From Pseudodesulfovibrio sediminis (lineage in GTDB: Bacteria > Desulfobacterota > Desulfovibrionia > Desulfovibrionales > Desulfovibrionaceae): a stretch of 64,000 nt of DNA. The notes under the pieces were generated by a model. It was not told where the DNA came from. It did no database searches and saw only the letters and a program-made list of their open reading frames with translations. The stretch is taken from NCBI RefSeq assembly GCF_020886695.1, contig NZ_AP024485.1, positions 1,497,001-1,561,000 of the forward strand. Reading direction: 5' to 3'. Below, piece by piece: positions 35,025 through 44,651 of this stretch. The position numbers and the translations under genes were made by a program. Positions within the stretch are counted from its first letter, which is position 1. Each line of letters opens with the position of its first letter.

Positions 35025-35141
35025 GTAGATCCTCCGGGGAATTAGTTACTTGTTTGAGATTGATACTGTACGCGGCTGATCAAAAAAAACAAGTGGATGA
35101 TAACAGATTGAAACTATGCTCATCAGAGCCGGATACAACGG

Positions 35142-36335
35142 CTAAATGGAAATCTTCCCTTTCCGCAACAGGTAGGCAAGGCAGATACCCACACCGAATG
35201 CCCAGGCCAGGTTGGCGGCCAAAGTGATGCCGAGCATGATGACAACGACAAAAAGATCCGACCGCGACTCCACATCCTGCAGCGTCAACGCCAGCTGTGA
35301 ACCAGAGAAGAAGAGCAGCACACCCAGCACGCCCATGGGCAGCAGGTGCAGCACATTGACCGAGTCTGTTCCAAGAAATACCGCCAGCGCCACAAACAAC
35401 CCACCGATGATCCAGTTCGATCCCGATGTACGTGCGCCAAAGGCATAGTGCGCGGCCAGACCGCCCGCTCCGTGACAGACCGGCATGCCGCCGACCAGCG
35501 AACCAAAGACGTTGGCCGCCCCCATGGAGATGCACAGGGCGCGGTCCGTGACCCGGCGGCTTTCATTACCGAAATATTCGAAGCTCAGGTCCCTGTTCGC
35601 AATGACCGCGTTCCCCATGGTCATGGGAATCTGCGGCGCCACCAACGCCAACAAAGCATAGGTGAAGTCCATTCCGGTCGGCATACCGAACGGCAGGACC
35701 CCAGGCAGGTGTATACCCACTGCAACGGAGGTCAACTCACGCCAGGCCCCCAGACATGCGCCGACAACGGCACCGCACACGACGACCACCAATCCAGCGG
35801 GATATTTACGGTTATTCAACAAAAACAGAGTGGCGGCGCCAAAACAGACGCCGGTCACGATGGACATGGGAACCGGACCAATGGACTGCACTGCCAGAAA
35901 AGGCTCGACCGCCCCGCGCACGACCTGAAAGGCATTGGTACCGGCAATAAGGGACGCGCCCTTGGTAAGCAGCAGAACGCCCGTGGCCATTTGCACGCCC
36001 CGGATGACAGCTCTGGGCACGACTCTGGCCACAATTGTAACCAGGCCGGTTGCGCCGAGGAATAGCAGGAAAGCGGCCAGCAGCATACCGGACGCGGTAA
36101 TAACCCCGGGAGACAGGGCCATGGCAATGCCATAGGCAGAGACGACCTTCATGGGCTGCACGGCAATAGGCACCCGAAAATAGGAACCGGCCACAATATA
36201 CATGAGCCCCACAGTCAGGAACACACCGGTGGGCGACAAACCGTTGATCATAATCATGCCGAAGGCCAGCGGCAGTAGTGTCCCCAGATCCCCAACGGAA
36301 CCGGCCCATTCCATTCTGTCAAAACTGATTTTCAT
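35142..36335 (-). CDS. MOT1-type molybdate transporter
   Basis: A 397-residue inner-membrane protein with about ten helices. MOT1 family marks are GDLGTLLPLAFGM near the start, VPIAVQPMKVVSAYGIA, APQIPMTMGNAVIANRD and GGMPVCHGAGGLAAHYAFGA. These transporters are SulP relatives with high molybdate affinity and no STAS domain, as here. It is read leftward into the molybdenum-storage-like gene 117 bases on. A palindrome lies just upstream of its start. Confidence 0.9.
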   Translation of the reverse strand: MKISFDRMEWAGSVGDLGTLLPLAFGMIMINGLSPTGVFLTVGLMYIVAGSYFRVPIAVQPMKVVSAYGIAMALSPGVITASGMLLAAFLLFLGATGLVTIVARVVPRAVIRGVQMATGVLLLTKGASLIAGTNAFQVVRGAVEPFLAVQSIGPVPMSIVTGVCFGAATLFLLNNRKYPAGLVVVVCGAVVGACLGAWRELTSVAVGIHLPGVLPFGMPTGMDFTYALLALVAPQIPMTMGNAVIANRDLSFEYFGNESRRVTDRALCISMGAANVFGSLVGGMPVCHGAGGLAAHYAFGARTSGSNWIIGGLFVALAVFLGTDSVNVLHLLPMGVLGVLLFFSGSQLALTLQDVESRSDLFVVVIMLGITLAANLAWAFGVGICLAYLLRKGKISI

Positions 36336-36360
36336 GGCAACTCTATTGTAGTGCAGGTAT

Positions 36361-36377
36361 TAACTAATCAATAGTTA
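36361..36377. promoter_or_regulatory. TAACTA-5-TAGTTA palindrome upstream of the molybdate transporter
   Basis: TAACTA (36361-36366) and TAGTTA (36372-36377) form a perfect 6-5-6 palindrome 26 bases upstream of the transporter start at 36335. It is a candidate operator for a metal-responsive regulator such as a ModE-like protein. Confidence 0.4.
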
Positions 36378-36479
36378 CAGACTCTCCATATATTAAGCAA
36401 CCACGGGTTGTTGACTTACGCCCACCTTTGAACGACAATCGTCACCCAATCAGGAATAATGCCGGTTTCAGGAGAAATC

Positions 36480-37385
36480 ATGAAAAAAGAGTCCATCAGC
36501 AAGCGCGATATGAAGCGGTATCAGCTTCAGGCCAAATCCATCATAGAAACGCTGCCGTATATCACTGAATTCTATGGCAAGACCATTGTCATCAAATACG
36601 GCGGCAACGCCATGATCGACGATGACCTGAAGCATGCATTTGCGCTCAACATCATTCTGCTGAAATATATCGGCATCAATGTCGTGGTCGTCCACGGCGG
36701 AGGGCCGCAAATCGGCAAGATGCTCGACGCACTGAATATTCAATCCCACTTCCGCCAAGGGTATCGCGTCACCGACGACGCGACCATGGACGTGGTGGAG
36801 ATGGTCCTCGTGGGCAAGGTGAACAAGGAGATCGTCAACCTGATCAACCTGCACGGCGGCGAGGCGGTCGGCCTGTCGGGCAAGGACGGCAAGCTCATCA
36901 GTGCCGAGCCCAAGGAGCTGGCCATTGAAAAAGATGATGCACCGCCCGAGATTATCGACCTCGGCAAGGTCGGCGAGGTGACTGCGGTCAACACCAAGCT
37001 CCTCCACTCCCTGCTGGATGACGGTTTCATCCCTGTCATCGCCCCTGTCGGCGTTGACGACGATGGCAACACCTACAATATCAACGCCGATTCCGTGGCC
37101 GGAGCCGTGGCAACCGCCATGGGCGCAAAGCGCCTCTACCTGCTCACCGACGTGCCTGGCCTGCTTGATGGAGACGGCGAACTCATCTCCTCCCTGACTG
37201 CCAAGGAGGCCTTTGAAGCCATCAGCACCGGCGTGGTCACAGGCGGCATGATCCCCAAGATCAAATGCTGCCTCGAAGCCGTTGCCGGGGTGGAGAAATC
37301 CGCCATCATCGACGGTCGGGTGGAGAACTGCATTCTCCTTGAGCTCTTCACCAAGTCCGGTATCGGTACCGAAATCATTTACTAG
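36480..37385 (+). CDS. argB: Acetylglutamate kinase
   Basis: A 301-residue enzyme, second step of arginine synthesis. Motifs: [71 protein letters not shown] and [15 protein letters not shown]. The N-terminal helix ([20 protein letters not shown]) is typical of the arginine-inhibited hexameric form. ATG 36480 has AGGAGAAATC in front. Confidence 0.97.
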   Translation: MKKESISKRDMKRYQLQAKSIIETLPYITEFYGKTIVIKYGGNAMIDDDLKHAFALNIILLKYIGINVVVVHGGGPQIGKMLDALNIQSHFRQGYRVTDDATMDVVEMVLVGKVNKEIVNLINLHGGEAVGLSGKDGKLISAEPKELAIEKDDAPPEIIDLGKVGEVTAVNTKLLHSLLDDGFIPVIAPVGVDDDGNTYNINADSVAGAVATAMGAKRLYLLTDVPGLLDGDGELISSLTAKEAFEAISTGVVTGGMIPKIKCCLEAVAGVEKSAIIDGRVENCILLELFTKSGIGTEIIY

Positions 37386-37395
37386 GTTGTCACCA

Positions 37396-38649
37396 ATGAA
37401 TCATGGCTTTTTCACCATCATCAGTCGCGAAGAGTTCGTTGCATTCCTCGCCGAGTTCCCGCAGCTCCCACCGGAAAAAGTGAACCTGGCACACGCCTCT
37501 GGACGCATATTGGCGGAAAGCCTCACAGCCGACCACGACTGGCCGCTCCTCGACCGCTCCTGCATGGACGGTTTTGCGGTCAATGCGCGGGACATCTTCG
37601 GTGCCACCGAGACCAACCCCGGCTATCTGGAATGTACGGCGACCCTGCCCATCGACCAGATGCCCGCAGTCATCGTCAACCCGGGAGACTGCGCCCGCAT
37701 CTCAACCGGAGGGGTCCTGCCCGAAGGCGCAGACGCCGTGGTCATGGTTGAGCACACGCACTCCATGGAGGGCGAGGATGACCTCGGCACCATCGAGATT
37801 CGCAAGAGCGCCGCTCCGGGCGAAAATGTCATGCAGCGCGGTGAAGACGCACAGAAAGGCAAGGAGGCGTTGGCCCCCGGCACCACGATCCGTCCACAGG
37901 AAGTCGGACTGGCGGCGGCCCTCGGCTTTGAAGAAATTTCCGTTTCCAGACAGCCCCGAGTAGGCATCCTGTCCACAGGGGACGAACTCATTGAGGTAAA
38001 CCGGACACCCAGTCCTGGTCAGGTACGCGATGTGAACTCGTACACCCTGGCCGCGCTGGTTGAACAGGCTCACGGCGTCCCGACCCGATACGGTATCATC
38101 AAGGATGATCTGAACAGCCTGTCCACCGCTCTGGAAAAGGCTATACAGGAAAACGACCTCGTGCTCCTGTCAGGCGGCAGCTCTATCGGTGTCCGCGACC
38201 TCACGGTACAGGCCATCGAGACCATGACCGACGCACAGATCCTGGCTCATGGGGTTTCCCTGAGTCCGGGCAAGCCGACCATCCTCGCCAGCGTGGGCGG
38301 GAAGCCGGTGCTCGGCCTGCCGGGGCAGGTGACCTCGGCGCTGGTGGTCATGCACGTCCTCATTCTGCCGTTGATCCGCCACCTTCAGGGTGATGCCACT
38401 ACATTTCTTGACACCAGACGGCCTCTGCGCAAGGCAGAGCTGGCACGCAACGTGGCCTCCAAGCCGGGCCGGGAAGATTATGTACGCATCAGGCTGGAAG
38501 AAAGGGAGGACCAACTCCCCCTCGCTCATCCCGTACTCGGTAAATCCGGGTTGCTCAGAACCATCGTCCAGGCGCAAGGCCTGGCCCGCATTCCAGTCGA
38601 TTCAGAGGGACTCTACGAAGGCGAACTGGTTGATATCTGGATGATATAA
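37396..38649 (+). CDS. moeA: Molybdopterin molybdenumtransferase MoeA
   Basis: A 417-residue enzyme that inserts molybdate into adenylylated molybdopterin. It has the MoeA N domain (LLDRSCMDGFAVNARDIFG, RISTGGVLPEGADAVVMVEH), the MoCF-binding domain (VGILSTGDELIEV, PGQVRDVNSYTLAAL, LLSGGSSIGVRD, LPGQVTSALVV) and the C-terminal domain IV. ATG 37396 lies 11 bases after argB; a longer frame from 37282 would overlap argB. Its nearness to the storage and transport pair completes a molybdenum theme. Confidence 0.95.
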   Translation: MNHGFFTIISREEFVAFLAEFPQLPPEKVNLAHASGRILAESLTADHDWPLLDRSCMDGFAVNARDIFGATETNPGYLECTATLPIDQMPAVIVNPGDCARISTGGVLPEGADAVVMVEHTHSMEGEDDLGTIEIRKSAAPGENVMQRGEDAQKGKEALAPGTTIRPQEVGLAAALGFEEISVSRQPRVGILSTGDELIEVNRTPSPGQVRDVNSYTLAALVEQAHGVPTRYGIIKDDLNSLSTALEKAIQENDLVLLSGGSSIGVRDLTVQAIETMTDAQILAHGVSLSPGKPTILASVGGKPVLGLPGQVTSALVVMHVLILPLIRHLQGDATTFLDTRRPLRKAELARNVASKPGREDYVRIRLEEREDQLPLAHPVLGKSGLLRTIVQAQGLARIPVDSEGLYEGELVDIWMI

Positions 38650-38673
38650 TAGTCTTATATCATTGATCTTTAA

Positions 38674-39615
38674 TTAAAAATCGCCCTCGCCTTCAAGTTC
38701 GACGATCAGCCACCCTTCATCGCCCTTCATCAGCGTGAAGACCGAGTCTTCCTCCATGTTCTGATCAATGTCGGCAACCTTGATGCGATAGGAGCCGAAC
38801 ACCCGGATCTCAGCCACATCCTTCTGGATGAAAACCGTCTCGAAACCGAGGCCGGAGGTATCCACCTCTGCGGTCTTCAGAATGGAATAGGTGCCGCGTT
38901 GCCGTTGCATCTCCTTGAACACTTCATACTGAAAGTCATGCTTGTCCCGAACATGTGGCGCAAAAAGCAGATGGTAATCATCTGCCATGGTCGTCTGCTT
39001 CACATAGAACTGCTTGAGCAGGCTCACCATCTCGTCAGGTACCGGTTCTGCCTCCACGGCAGGAGGTTGATTCGGGATGTAGAGCGGCTCCTGCCCCCCG
39101 TTCACATCATCTGACCGGGGCGTAAGATCAAGATAGAGCTTGATCTCTGACACCGCCAGCTTGATCTTGGCCACGGACGCGCCTTCGGGAAAGACCTCAT
39201 CCACAACGATCCTGATGGATTTGGTGGGCTTGGGAATACAGTTGATTTTCTGCTCACCAGACTCATCGCGCAACCAGAAAGGGGACTCCGTACCATCGGA
39301 ATAAATAATATGCCCGGAACGGATACGCCGAAACTTCTCGAACTGTCCTTCCCCCTGATGCCCGTTATAGATGCCGAGATTGCCCACACGCAACGGTACG
39401 GCAAAACGCAATTCGATCCACTGACCGACGCCGGATGAGATGCCGCCGCCAGCCCATGCCGTGGTCGGATCTCCATCCATGAGATGATCTGCCGTGTATT
39501 GAAACTTGAGGTCCACCTTGAAGCTGGACACGGTGACATTCACATCCATCGCTCTGGCCGGGGATGCCAAAAACAAGACTAAAAGAAGGCATGAGAGTAC
39601 TCTGTTGCAATGCAT
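38674..39615 (-). CDS. Exported protein with discoidin-like (NADase-type glycan-binding) domain
   Basis: About 313 residues from ATG 39615, with a signal peptide (LLLVLFLASPARA). Residues about 20-150 form an F5/8-type beta-sandwich: HLMDGDPTTAWAGGGISSGV, GQWIELRFAVPLRVGNLGIY and PTKSIRIVVDEVF. The C-terminal 150 residues look like a separate alpha+beta domain of unknown kind (LFAPHVRDKHDFQYEVFKEM). No ribosome site is obvious, so an earlier start is possible. It probably acts in the periplasm or at the surface by binding glycan. Confidence 0.75.
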   Translation of the reverse strand: MHCNRVLSCLLLVLFLASPARAMDVNVTVSSFKVDLKFQYTADHLMDGDPTTAWAGGGISSGVGQWIELRFAVPLRVGNLGIYNGHQGEGQFEKFRRIRSGHIIYSDGTESPFWLRDESGEQKINCIPKPTKSIRIVVDEVFPEGASVAKIKLAVSEIKLYLDLTPRSDDVNGGQEPLYIPNQPPAVEAEPVPDEMVSLLKQFYVKQTTMADDYHLLFAPHVRDKHDFQYEVFKEMQRQRGTYSILKTAEVDTSGLGFETVFIQKDVAEIRVFGSYRIKVADIDQNMEEDSVFTLMKGDEGWLIVELEGEGDF

Positions 39616-39658
39616 GCCGGACTCATAGCACAAGAGCCACGCACAGTCCCAACAAAAA

Positions 39659-39680
39659 AGAGGAGCCAAAAGGCTCCTCT
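39659..39680 (-). terminator. Intrinsic terminator of the sahR-ahcY operon
   Basis: AGAGGAGCC and GGCTCCTCT pair around AAAA (39659-39680). On the minus strand a run of six T follows, 46 bases after the ahcY stop. Confidence 0.85.
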
Positions 39681-39726
39681 TCAAGAGTATCAATAGTTCA
39701 CTCGGGAACCACTGTCGTTCAACAGT

Positions 39727-41157
39727 TTAATAGCGGTAGTGATCCGGCTTGAAAGGACCTTCCACTTCCACACCGATGTAGTCGGCCTGTTCCTTGGTCA
39801 GTTTTTCCAGATTCACGCCGAGACGTGCGAGGTGCAGACGGGCAACTTCCTCGTCCAGCTTCTTGGGCAGGATCATGACAGTCGGCTCGTAGTCGTTCTT
39901 GGCGAGGTCGAGCTGAGCCAGAACCTGGTTGGTGAAGGAGTTGGACATGACGAAGCTCGGGTGACCGGTGGCGCAACCGAGGTTGACCAGGCGACCTTCG
40001 GCCAGAACGATGAGGGCTTTGCCGGAAGGCAGGATCCACTTGTCGACCTGGGGTTTGACTTCTTTTTTGATGCACTTGGGGTTGCCCTCAAGGTGCAGCA
40101 TCTCGATTTCGGAATCGAAGTGACCGATATTGCAAAGAATGGCCTCGTCTTTCATGGCATCCATGTGTGCGCCGGTGACAACGTGGTAATTGCCGGTGCA
40201 GGTGACAAAGACATCGCCTCGGGAAGCGGCATCGTCCATGGTGGTGACTTCAAAGCCTTCCATGGCGGCCTGCAACGCGCAGATGGGATCAATTTCAGTG
40301 ACCAGGACGCGAGCGCCGAAGCCGCGCATGGACTGAGCGCAGCCCTTGCCCACATCGCCGTAACCGATAACGACCACGACCTTGCCCGCGATCATGACAT
40401 CGGTGGCACGCTTGATGCCGTCTGCCAGAGATTCACGGCAGCCGTAGAGGTTGTCGAATTTGGACTTGGTCACGGAGTCGTTGACGTTGATGGCCGGGAA
40501 AAGCAGGTCGCCGTTACGCTGCATCTCGTAGAGACGGTGCACGCCGGTGGTGGTTTCCTCGGACACGCCGCGGATGACCTTGGCGATCTTGGTCCACTTC
40601 TGCGGGTCGGCAGCGTAGGAAGCCTCCAGACGGTCCATGACGATCTGAAATTCCTGAACGTCGTGCTTCTGGCCCAGCAGGCTGGGGTCCTTTTCGCACT
40701 TCACACCCTGATGAACCAGCAATGTGGCGTCGCCGCCATCGTCGACGATGAGGTCAGGACCGGAACCATCAGGCCAGGTCAAAGCCTGCTCGGTGCACCA
40801 CCAGAACTCTTCCAGGGTTTCACCCTTCCAGGCAAAGACCTTGGACATGCCGGACTCGGCGATGGCTGCGGCGGCGTGATCCTGGGTAGAAAAGATATTG
40901 CAGGAAGCCCAACGGAGGTCTGCACCCAACTCATACAGGCACTTGATGAGCATCGCGGTCTGAATGGTCATGTGCAGGGAGCCCATGATCTTGAGGCCCT
41001 TGAGCGGCTTCTCCTCACCGTACTTCTCAATGAGAGACATGAGGCCGGGCATCTCGCGCTCGGACAGCTGCATCTCCATCAGGCCCCACTCGGCCAGGGA
41101 CATGTCAGCGACCTTGTTGTCGCACTTCGGATCGACAGGCATAACGTTTTTAGACAT
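39727..41157 (-). CDS. ahcY: Adenosylhomocysteinase
   Basis: A 476-residue NAD-dependent enzyme that splits S-adenosylhomocysteine into adenosine and homocysteine. Marks: [19 protein letters not shown], the NAD site [36 protein letters not shown], and the family-typical C-terminal KPDHYRY. ATG 41157 follows GGAGGAAAGA. It is second in an operon with its likely regulator, 28 bases upstream. Confidence 0.97.
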   Translation of the reverse strand: MSKNVMPVDPKCDNKVADMSLAEWGLMEMQLSEREMPGLMSLIEKYGEEKPLKGLKIMGSLHMTIQTAMLIKCLYELGADLRWASCNIFSTQDHAAAAIAESGMSKVFAWKGETLEEFWWCTEQALTWPDGSGPDLIVDDGGDATLLVHQGVKCEKDPSLLGQKHDVQEFQIVMDRLEASYAADPQKWTKIAKVIRGVSEETTTGVHRLYEMQRNGDLLFPAINVNDSVTKSKFDNLYGCRESLADGIKRATDVMIAGKVVVVIGYGDVGKGCAQSMRGFGARVLVTEIDPICALQAAMEGFEVTTMDDAASRGDVFVTCTGNYHVVTGAHMDAMKDEAILCNIGHFDSEIEMLHLEGNPKCIKKEVKPQVDKWILPSGKALIVLAEGRLVNLGCATGHPSFVMSNSFTNQVLAQLDLAKNDYEPTVMILPKKLDEEVARLHLARLGVNLEKLTKEQADYIGVEVEGPFKPDHYRY

Positions 41158-41185
41158 TCTTTCCTCCAAATAAGGTATTGTTTAT

Positions 41186-42097
41186 TTATTGTTTTTCGGC
41201 CTCGTAGAGAACGACGACAAGACCCATGTTGACTTTGAATTCAGTGACAGCATTGACGGTGAAGCGGGCGCGCTCCAGCCAACCAAGCATTTTTTCCTGC
41301 GGAATACCGAGCCTCCGGTCACCATATTCGCTACGCATGAGTTCATTCTCGTGCATGTCGAATTCGGCAATTATCAAACGCCCCCCGATCTTGAGCACAC
41401 GGCCCGCCTCGCGGAGGGCATCCAAAGGTCTGGGAAGGTGATGCAACACCAAGGAAATAACAGTACAGTCTGCTTCCCAGTCGCGCAGGGGCAGGTGGGT
41501 CAGATCACCAATACGCAGGCTCATGCTCGCGTTATCGGAGAACCGCTCCTCGGCCAGTTCGAGCATCTTGGGCGAGTTGTCCACACCAATGACCTGCTTG
41601 GACGATTTGGCCATGATCTCCAGCATGTCGCCGGGACCGCACCCAATGTCGGCAGCGCAATCGCATTCGGGCAGTCGAGTCTGTATTTCACGACCCAGAT
41701 CGAGATCTCCCAGCACCTCGGCAGTCATGCGATCCCACTCGGGTGCAATATCATCGAAGAACTGGCGGGTGGCTGCGGTTCGCTCCCGAATAACCTTCTC
41801 GGCCCGATTCCGATCCCGGACCAGATCGAATTCCGCATCCATGAGCGAAGTAATACCGTCGAGGAAGATGCGGCCATGCCCTTCTTCGCTCGCCCGGTAA
41901 AACGCCCACAACCCTTCACGCCGCACATCAACCAGCCCGGACTCGGACAGAATCTTGAGATGACGCGAAATGCGAGACTGTCCCATCTCCATGACCTGCA
42001 CGATTTCACCCACATTCAACTCATATTCGAGCAGAACATTAACCAGTCGCGCCCGTGTCTCATCGGACAGTGCTTTACAATATTTAATTATTTCCAT
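41186..42097 (-). CDS. sahR: SahR-type regulator: ArsR helix-turn-helix fused to SAM-binding methyltransferase domain
   Basis: A 303-residue fusion. Residues about 1-85 are an ArsR winged helix (LSDETRARLVNVLLEYELNV, VMEMGQSRISRHLKILSESG). Residues about 135-300 are a class I methyltransferase fold (CAADIGCGPGDMLEIMA, VIGVDNSPKMLELAEERF, TVISLVLHHLPRPLDALREA). SahR family regulators sense S-adenosylhomocysteine through this domain and repress methionine-cycle genes. Position directly upstream of ahcY, and a palindrome just upstream of its own start, support that identity. Confidence 0.88.
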   Translation of the reverse strand: MEIIKYCKALSDETRARLVNVLLEYELNVGEIVQVMEMGQSRISRHLKILSESGLVDVRREGLWAFYRASEEGHGRIFLDGITSLMDAEFDLVRDRNRAEKVIRERTAATRQFFDDIAPEWDRMTAEVLGDLDLGREIQTRLPECDCAADIGCGPGDMLEIMAKSSKQVIGVDNSPKMLELAEERFSDNASMSLRIGDLTHLPLRDWEADCTVISLVLHHLPRPLDALREAGRVLKIGGRLIIAEFDMHENELMRSEYGDRRLGIPQEKMLGWLERARFTVNAVTEFKVNMGLVVVLYEAEKQ

Positions 42098-42108
42098 GCT
42101 TTATATCC

Positions 42109-42130
42109 TATATCAGTATATCTTGATATA
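42109..42130. promoter_or_regulatory. Candidate SahR operator
   Basis: TATATCA (42109-42115) and TGATATA (42124-42130) form a perfect 7-8-7 palindrome, 12 bases before the regulator start at 42097. The position overlaps the likely promoter of the sahR-ahcY operon and fits autoregulation. Confidence 0.65.
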
Positions 42131-42250
42131 AGGGATGAGTTTTATCTACATGAACCAGAGTGGGGGGTCAAGTCTTGAGAGAACAAGGAATCATTGCACT
42201 TGAACGAGTCCTATTCTATGGAAGGCACTTCAATTCAAAAAGGAGACATT

Positions 42251-43033
42251 ATGCATTCACTCACCAAACTCGCACTTTTTCTCGCATTGGCCACCCTTTC
42301 ACTCGCCGGTTGCCAAGCCGCTACCCAGAACATACCCGTATCCAGCAACCCCAGCGGCGCACTGGTTTACGCTGACGGACAGGAAAGTGGCACCACTCCC
42401 TGCTCTGTTGAGCTGGAAAAGACACAGGCTCATATTCTGACGTTGAAGAAAGAGGGCTACCAGCAGGCTGATGTACAAATTTCCCAGAAATATGACACTG
42501 GCGCTGTGGCCCGTGACGCAACACAGTCCGGCATGCAAAGCTCGTCCATGGGCAGTTCCATCGAAGGGTCCATTGCAGGCGCGCTCATTACCACCGAAGA
42601 AGACGAGGAAAGCGGCGCAGCCTATGTACTGACCCCCAGCTCCGTTGTCGTCACCCTTGTCCCCATTGGCCAGACCGCCCCTGCGGCTGGTGCGACTGCC
42701 CAACCTCAGGGCGCCACGGTAAAGACAACCGACCCAGCCACCATTGATTCTGCAATAAAAGAAGACCCGGAAGGTGTGGCCGAGGATGTCCTGAAAGAAG
42801 CCGCAGTCGCTGCCCCCACCATTGGCACCGAAAAAGAAATCTCTCACGATTCCCACTCCTCCACGCACATGAACAGCGACGGCTCCATGGAAACGAAATC
42901 GTCTTCAAGCTCGGTGAGCGTGGGTGTTCACGTCAATCCCGTGGAAGCGGGCTTGGGCGCCATTGAACTGCTCGAAGACCTTGAAAAACACGAAACCAAG
43001 AAGACAGACGAGACAACCGACGCCACAAAATAG
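42251..43033 (+). CDS. PEGA-domain lipoprotein
   Basis: A 260-residue protein with lipobox LATLSLAGC. The PEGA beta domain follows at once (QNIPVSSNPSGALVYADGQE, CSVELEKTQAHILTLKKEGY). The C-terminal half is low-complexity, rich in Ala/Thr/Ser with an SSSSSVSVGVHV stretch. AGGAG lies before ATG 42251. A shorter paralogue follows at 43292. PEGA proteins are thought to attach to surface polymers. Confidence 0.85.
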   Translation: MHSLTKLALFLALATLSLAGCQAATQNIPVSSNPSGALVYADGQESGTTPCSVELEKTQAHILTLKKEGYQQADVQISQKYDTGAVARDATQSGMQSSSMGSSIEGSIAGALITTEEDEESGAAYVLTPSSVVVTLVPIGQTAPAAGATAQPQGATVKTTDPATIDSAIKEDPEGVAEDVLKEAAVAAPTIGTEKEISHDSHSSTHMNSDGSMETKSSSSSVSVGVHVNPVEAGLGAIELLEDLEKHETKKTDETTDATK

Positions 43034-43055
43034 CGCACACGTTCCTAGCATACTC

Positions 43056-43095
43056 AGGGCTGACACACAGTTATCATGTGTGCCAGCCCTTTTTT
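43056..43095 (+). terminator. Intrinsic terminator
   Basis: AGGGCTG-ACACACA (43056-43069) pairs with TGTGTG-CCAGCCCT (about 43077-43090), followed by six T. It ends the first PEGA gene. Confidence 0.88.
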
Positions 43096-43291
43096 CTGCT
43101 TTTCATCAACACCGTAGCGGCATGTTCGACCCAACCTTGGTGCGACCCTCGCACCGGGTATCTGATGCCTGCATTCGATACTCCTTGCCCTGTGCAGTCG
43201 AACTTGCGAAGGTGGAAAAAGGAAAACCGCCACCCCATTGGCATAGCAACCGCCGATGGCTTGCCAAACCAATAGGTGCTACGAGGTAATC

Positions 43292-43714
43292 ATGAATACA
43301 AAACTCGCCCCCATATACAGTATACTAGTCTGCCTGCTCCTGCTCGCGGCCTGCGGTCCACCCAAGCAGAAGATTCCGGTCTCCAGCGACCCCATCGGCG
43401 CCATGGTCTATGCAGACGGCGTCAAGACAGGCCCCACCCCGACCATCGTCAAATTCGACAAGCAGCGTGATCACCTCATCACCATCATAAAAGATGGGTA
43501 CGAGCAGGAAGAAATCATTATCAGACGACAGTTCAAGCCGGACAAGGCCATCCGTGACGGCATCATCTCCGGCATCATCAAGGGGGGCGATCCCAAGGAT
43601 GTGGCCGGCGCAACGGCCAAGGAAGTGGATGATCAGGAACGAAGCGGAGAAGCGTATGAGCTGACGCCCTCCATCGTCACCATCAAGCTCCGCCCGGTGG
43701 GCCAGGGTATCTAG
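43292..43714 (+). CDS. Second PEGA-domain lipoprotein
   Basis: A 140-residue paralogue of the preceding lipoprotein. Lipobox CLLLLAACG; PEGA part QKIPVSSDPIGAMVYADGVK, then TPTIVKFDKQRDHLITIIKD. Both share the IPVSS-P-GA-VYADG core and a similar end (YELTPSIVTIKLRPVGQ), so they arose by tandem duplication. ATG 43292 has GAGGTAAT upstream. The stop abuts the next start. Confidence 0.85.
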   Translation: MNTKLAPIYSILVCLLLLAACGPPKQKIPVSSDPIGAMVYADGVKTGPTPTIVKFDKQRDHLITIIKDGYEQEEIIIRRQFKPDKAIRDGIISGIIKGGDPKDVAGATAKEVDDQERSGEAYELTPSIVTIKLRPVGQGI

Positions 43715-44203
43715 ATGGCATACTACAGACGCACATACAGCAAGCCTGGACGCAGGGGCAGAACCATACGGGTGGGTGACGCCCTGCCGCGATTCATCTC
43801 CAACATGGACAAGACCGGCGGACACGCGCTGGTCAAGCTCTGGCGGGCCTGGGACGATCTCATGGGCGAGATGGCGCACATGGTCCGCCCACTGGGTCAC
43901 CGTGGCACCAAAATCATTCTGGCAGCTGAAGACCCCATCATCATGCAGGAAGCCCAATTCCTGTCAGAACAACTGCTGAAGACAATAAATGATTTTTTAG
44001 GCGAAGAAGTCTTTGACAAGGTGGTATTCGAACTGCTAAACGGCAGAGTTCCTTTGGACGGAGAGATTCGGCCGGAGGCTCCAGAGCCTCCGAGGAAACT
44101 TAAAAAGCCTAAAAATTTAGGCGATTTAAATGACAAACTGGACCCGGACTCACCTATTGGTAGGTGCTATCGGGCGTATCGGCGAATGTTTGAAGACAGT
44201 TAG
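43715..44203 (+). CDS. DUF721/DciA family protein
   Basis: A 162-residue protein. The DUF721 core is seen in LVKLWRAWDDLMGEMAHMVR, GHRGTKIILAAEDPIIMQEA, QFLSEQLLKTINDFLGEEVF. DciA proteins help load the DnaB helicase in bacteria that lack DnaC. The C-terminal 45 residues are a charged linker. The start directly follows the PEGA stop. Confidence 0.8.
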   Translation: MAYYRRTYSKPGRRGRTIRVGDALPRFISNMDKTGGHALVKLWRAWDDLMGEMAHMVRPLGHRGTKIILAAEDPIIMQEAQFLSEQLLKTINDFLGEEVFDKVVFELLNGRVPLDGEIRPEAPEPPRKLKKPKNLGDLNDKLDPDSPIGRCYRAYRRMFEDS

Positions 44204-44241
44204 TCTCATTCTCGCCTCAGTGACATTTTAAGGAGTACACC

Positions 44242-44592
44242 ATGAGTGAAGAAGCAAAAGAAATTTCCTTTGACGAGCTTGGCCTGACCAAGCCCCTTGA
44301 GAAAATGACCGCCAAGGAGCTGCGTGCTCTGTGCGTGGCCAAACTGCCCATGATCACCGGCGCATCCGGCAAGGACAAGACCGAGCTGGTTCAGGAGATC
44401 AAGGACGCCTTCGGCATCGTCGAAGAACAGGCTGTTTCCCCCTACAAGAAGCAGATCGCTGAAATCAAAAAAGAAATCAGAGAGCTGCGGGTCAAGAAAG
44501 AGACTGTTACCGAGCGCGACAAGCGTGATTACCTGCGCCGCAAAATCAACAAGTTGAAGAAGCGTACCCGCAAACTCGCCCGCGCAATCTAA
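44242..44592 (+). CDS. Small protein with SAP/Rho-N-like motif and coiled coil
   Basis: A 116-residue protein. Residues about 18-58 (LEKMTAKELRALCVAKLP, GKDKTELVQEIKDAFGI) match the helix-extended-helix of Rho_N/SAP nucleic-acid-binding motifs. Residues 66-116 form a highly basic coiled coil (KKEIRELRVKKETVTERDKR, KINKLKKRTRKLARAI). AGGAG precedes ATG 44242. A nucleic-acid-binding role is inferred. tRNA genes follow. Confidence 0.8.
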   Translation: MSEEAKEISFDELGLTKPLEKMTAKELRALCVAKLPMITGASGKDKTELVQEIKDAFGIVEEQAVSPYKKQIAEIKKEIRELRVKKETVTERDKRDYLRRKINKLKKRTRKLARAI

Positions 44593-44651
44593 ATAATGCA
44601 AAAAAGAAGTTGACATTCAAGGGCCTAGCCCTTAAATCATCTTCTCGCTGC

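Noticed and set aside
36399-36411. CAACC...GGTTG dyad upstream of argB as an arginine operator
   Set aside because: The arms are only four to five bases with no resemblance to ARG boxes; dyads of this size are expected by chance.
39739-41232. 497-codon plus-strand frame opposite ahcY
   Set aside because: Antisense to a strongly conserved enzyme, with no motif of its own; the length reflects codon bias in ahcY.
43122-43289. 55-codon frame between the two PEGA genes
   Set aside because: No ribosome site, no recognisable product, and it begins just after a strong terminator.
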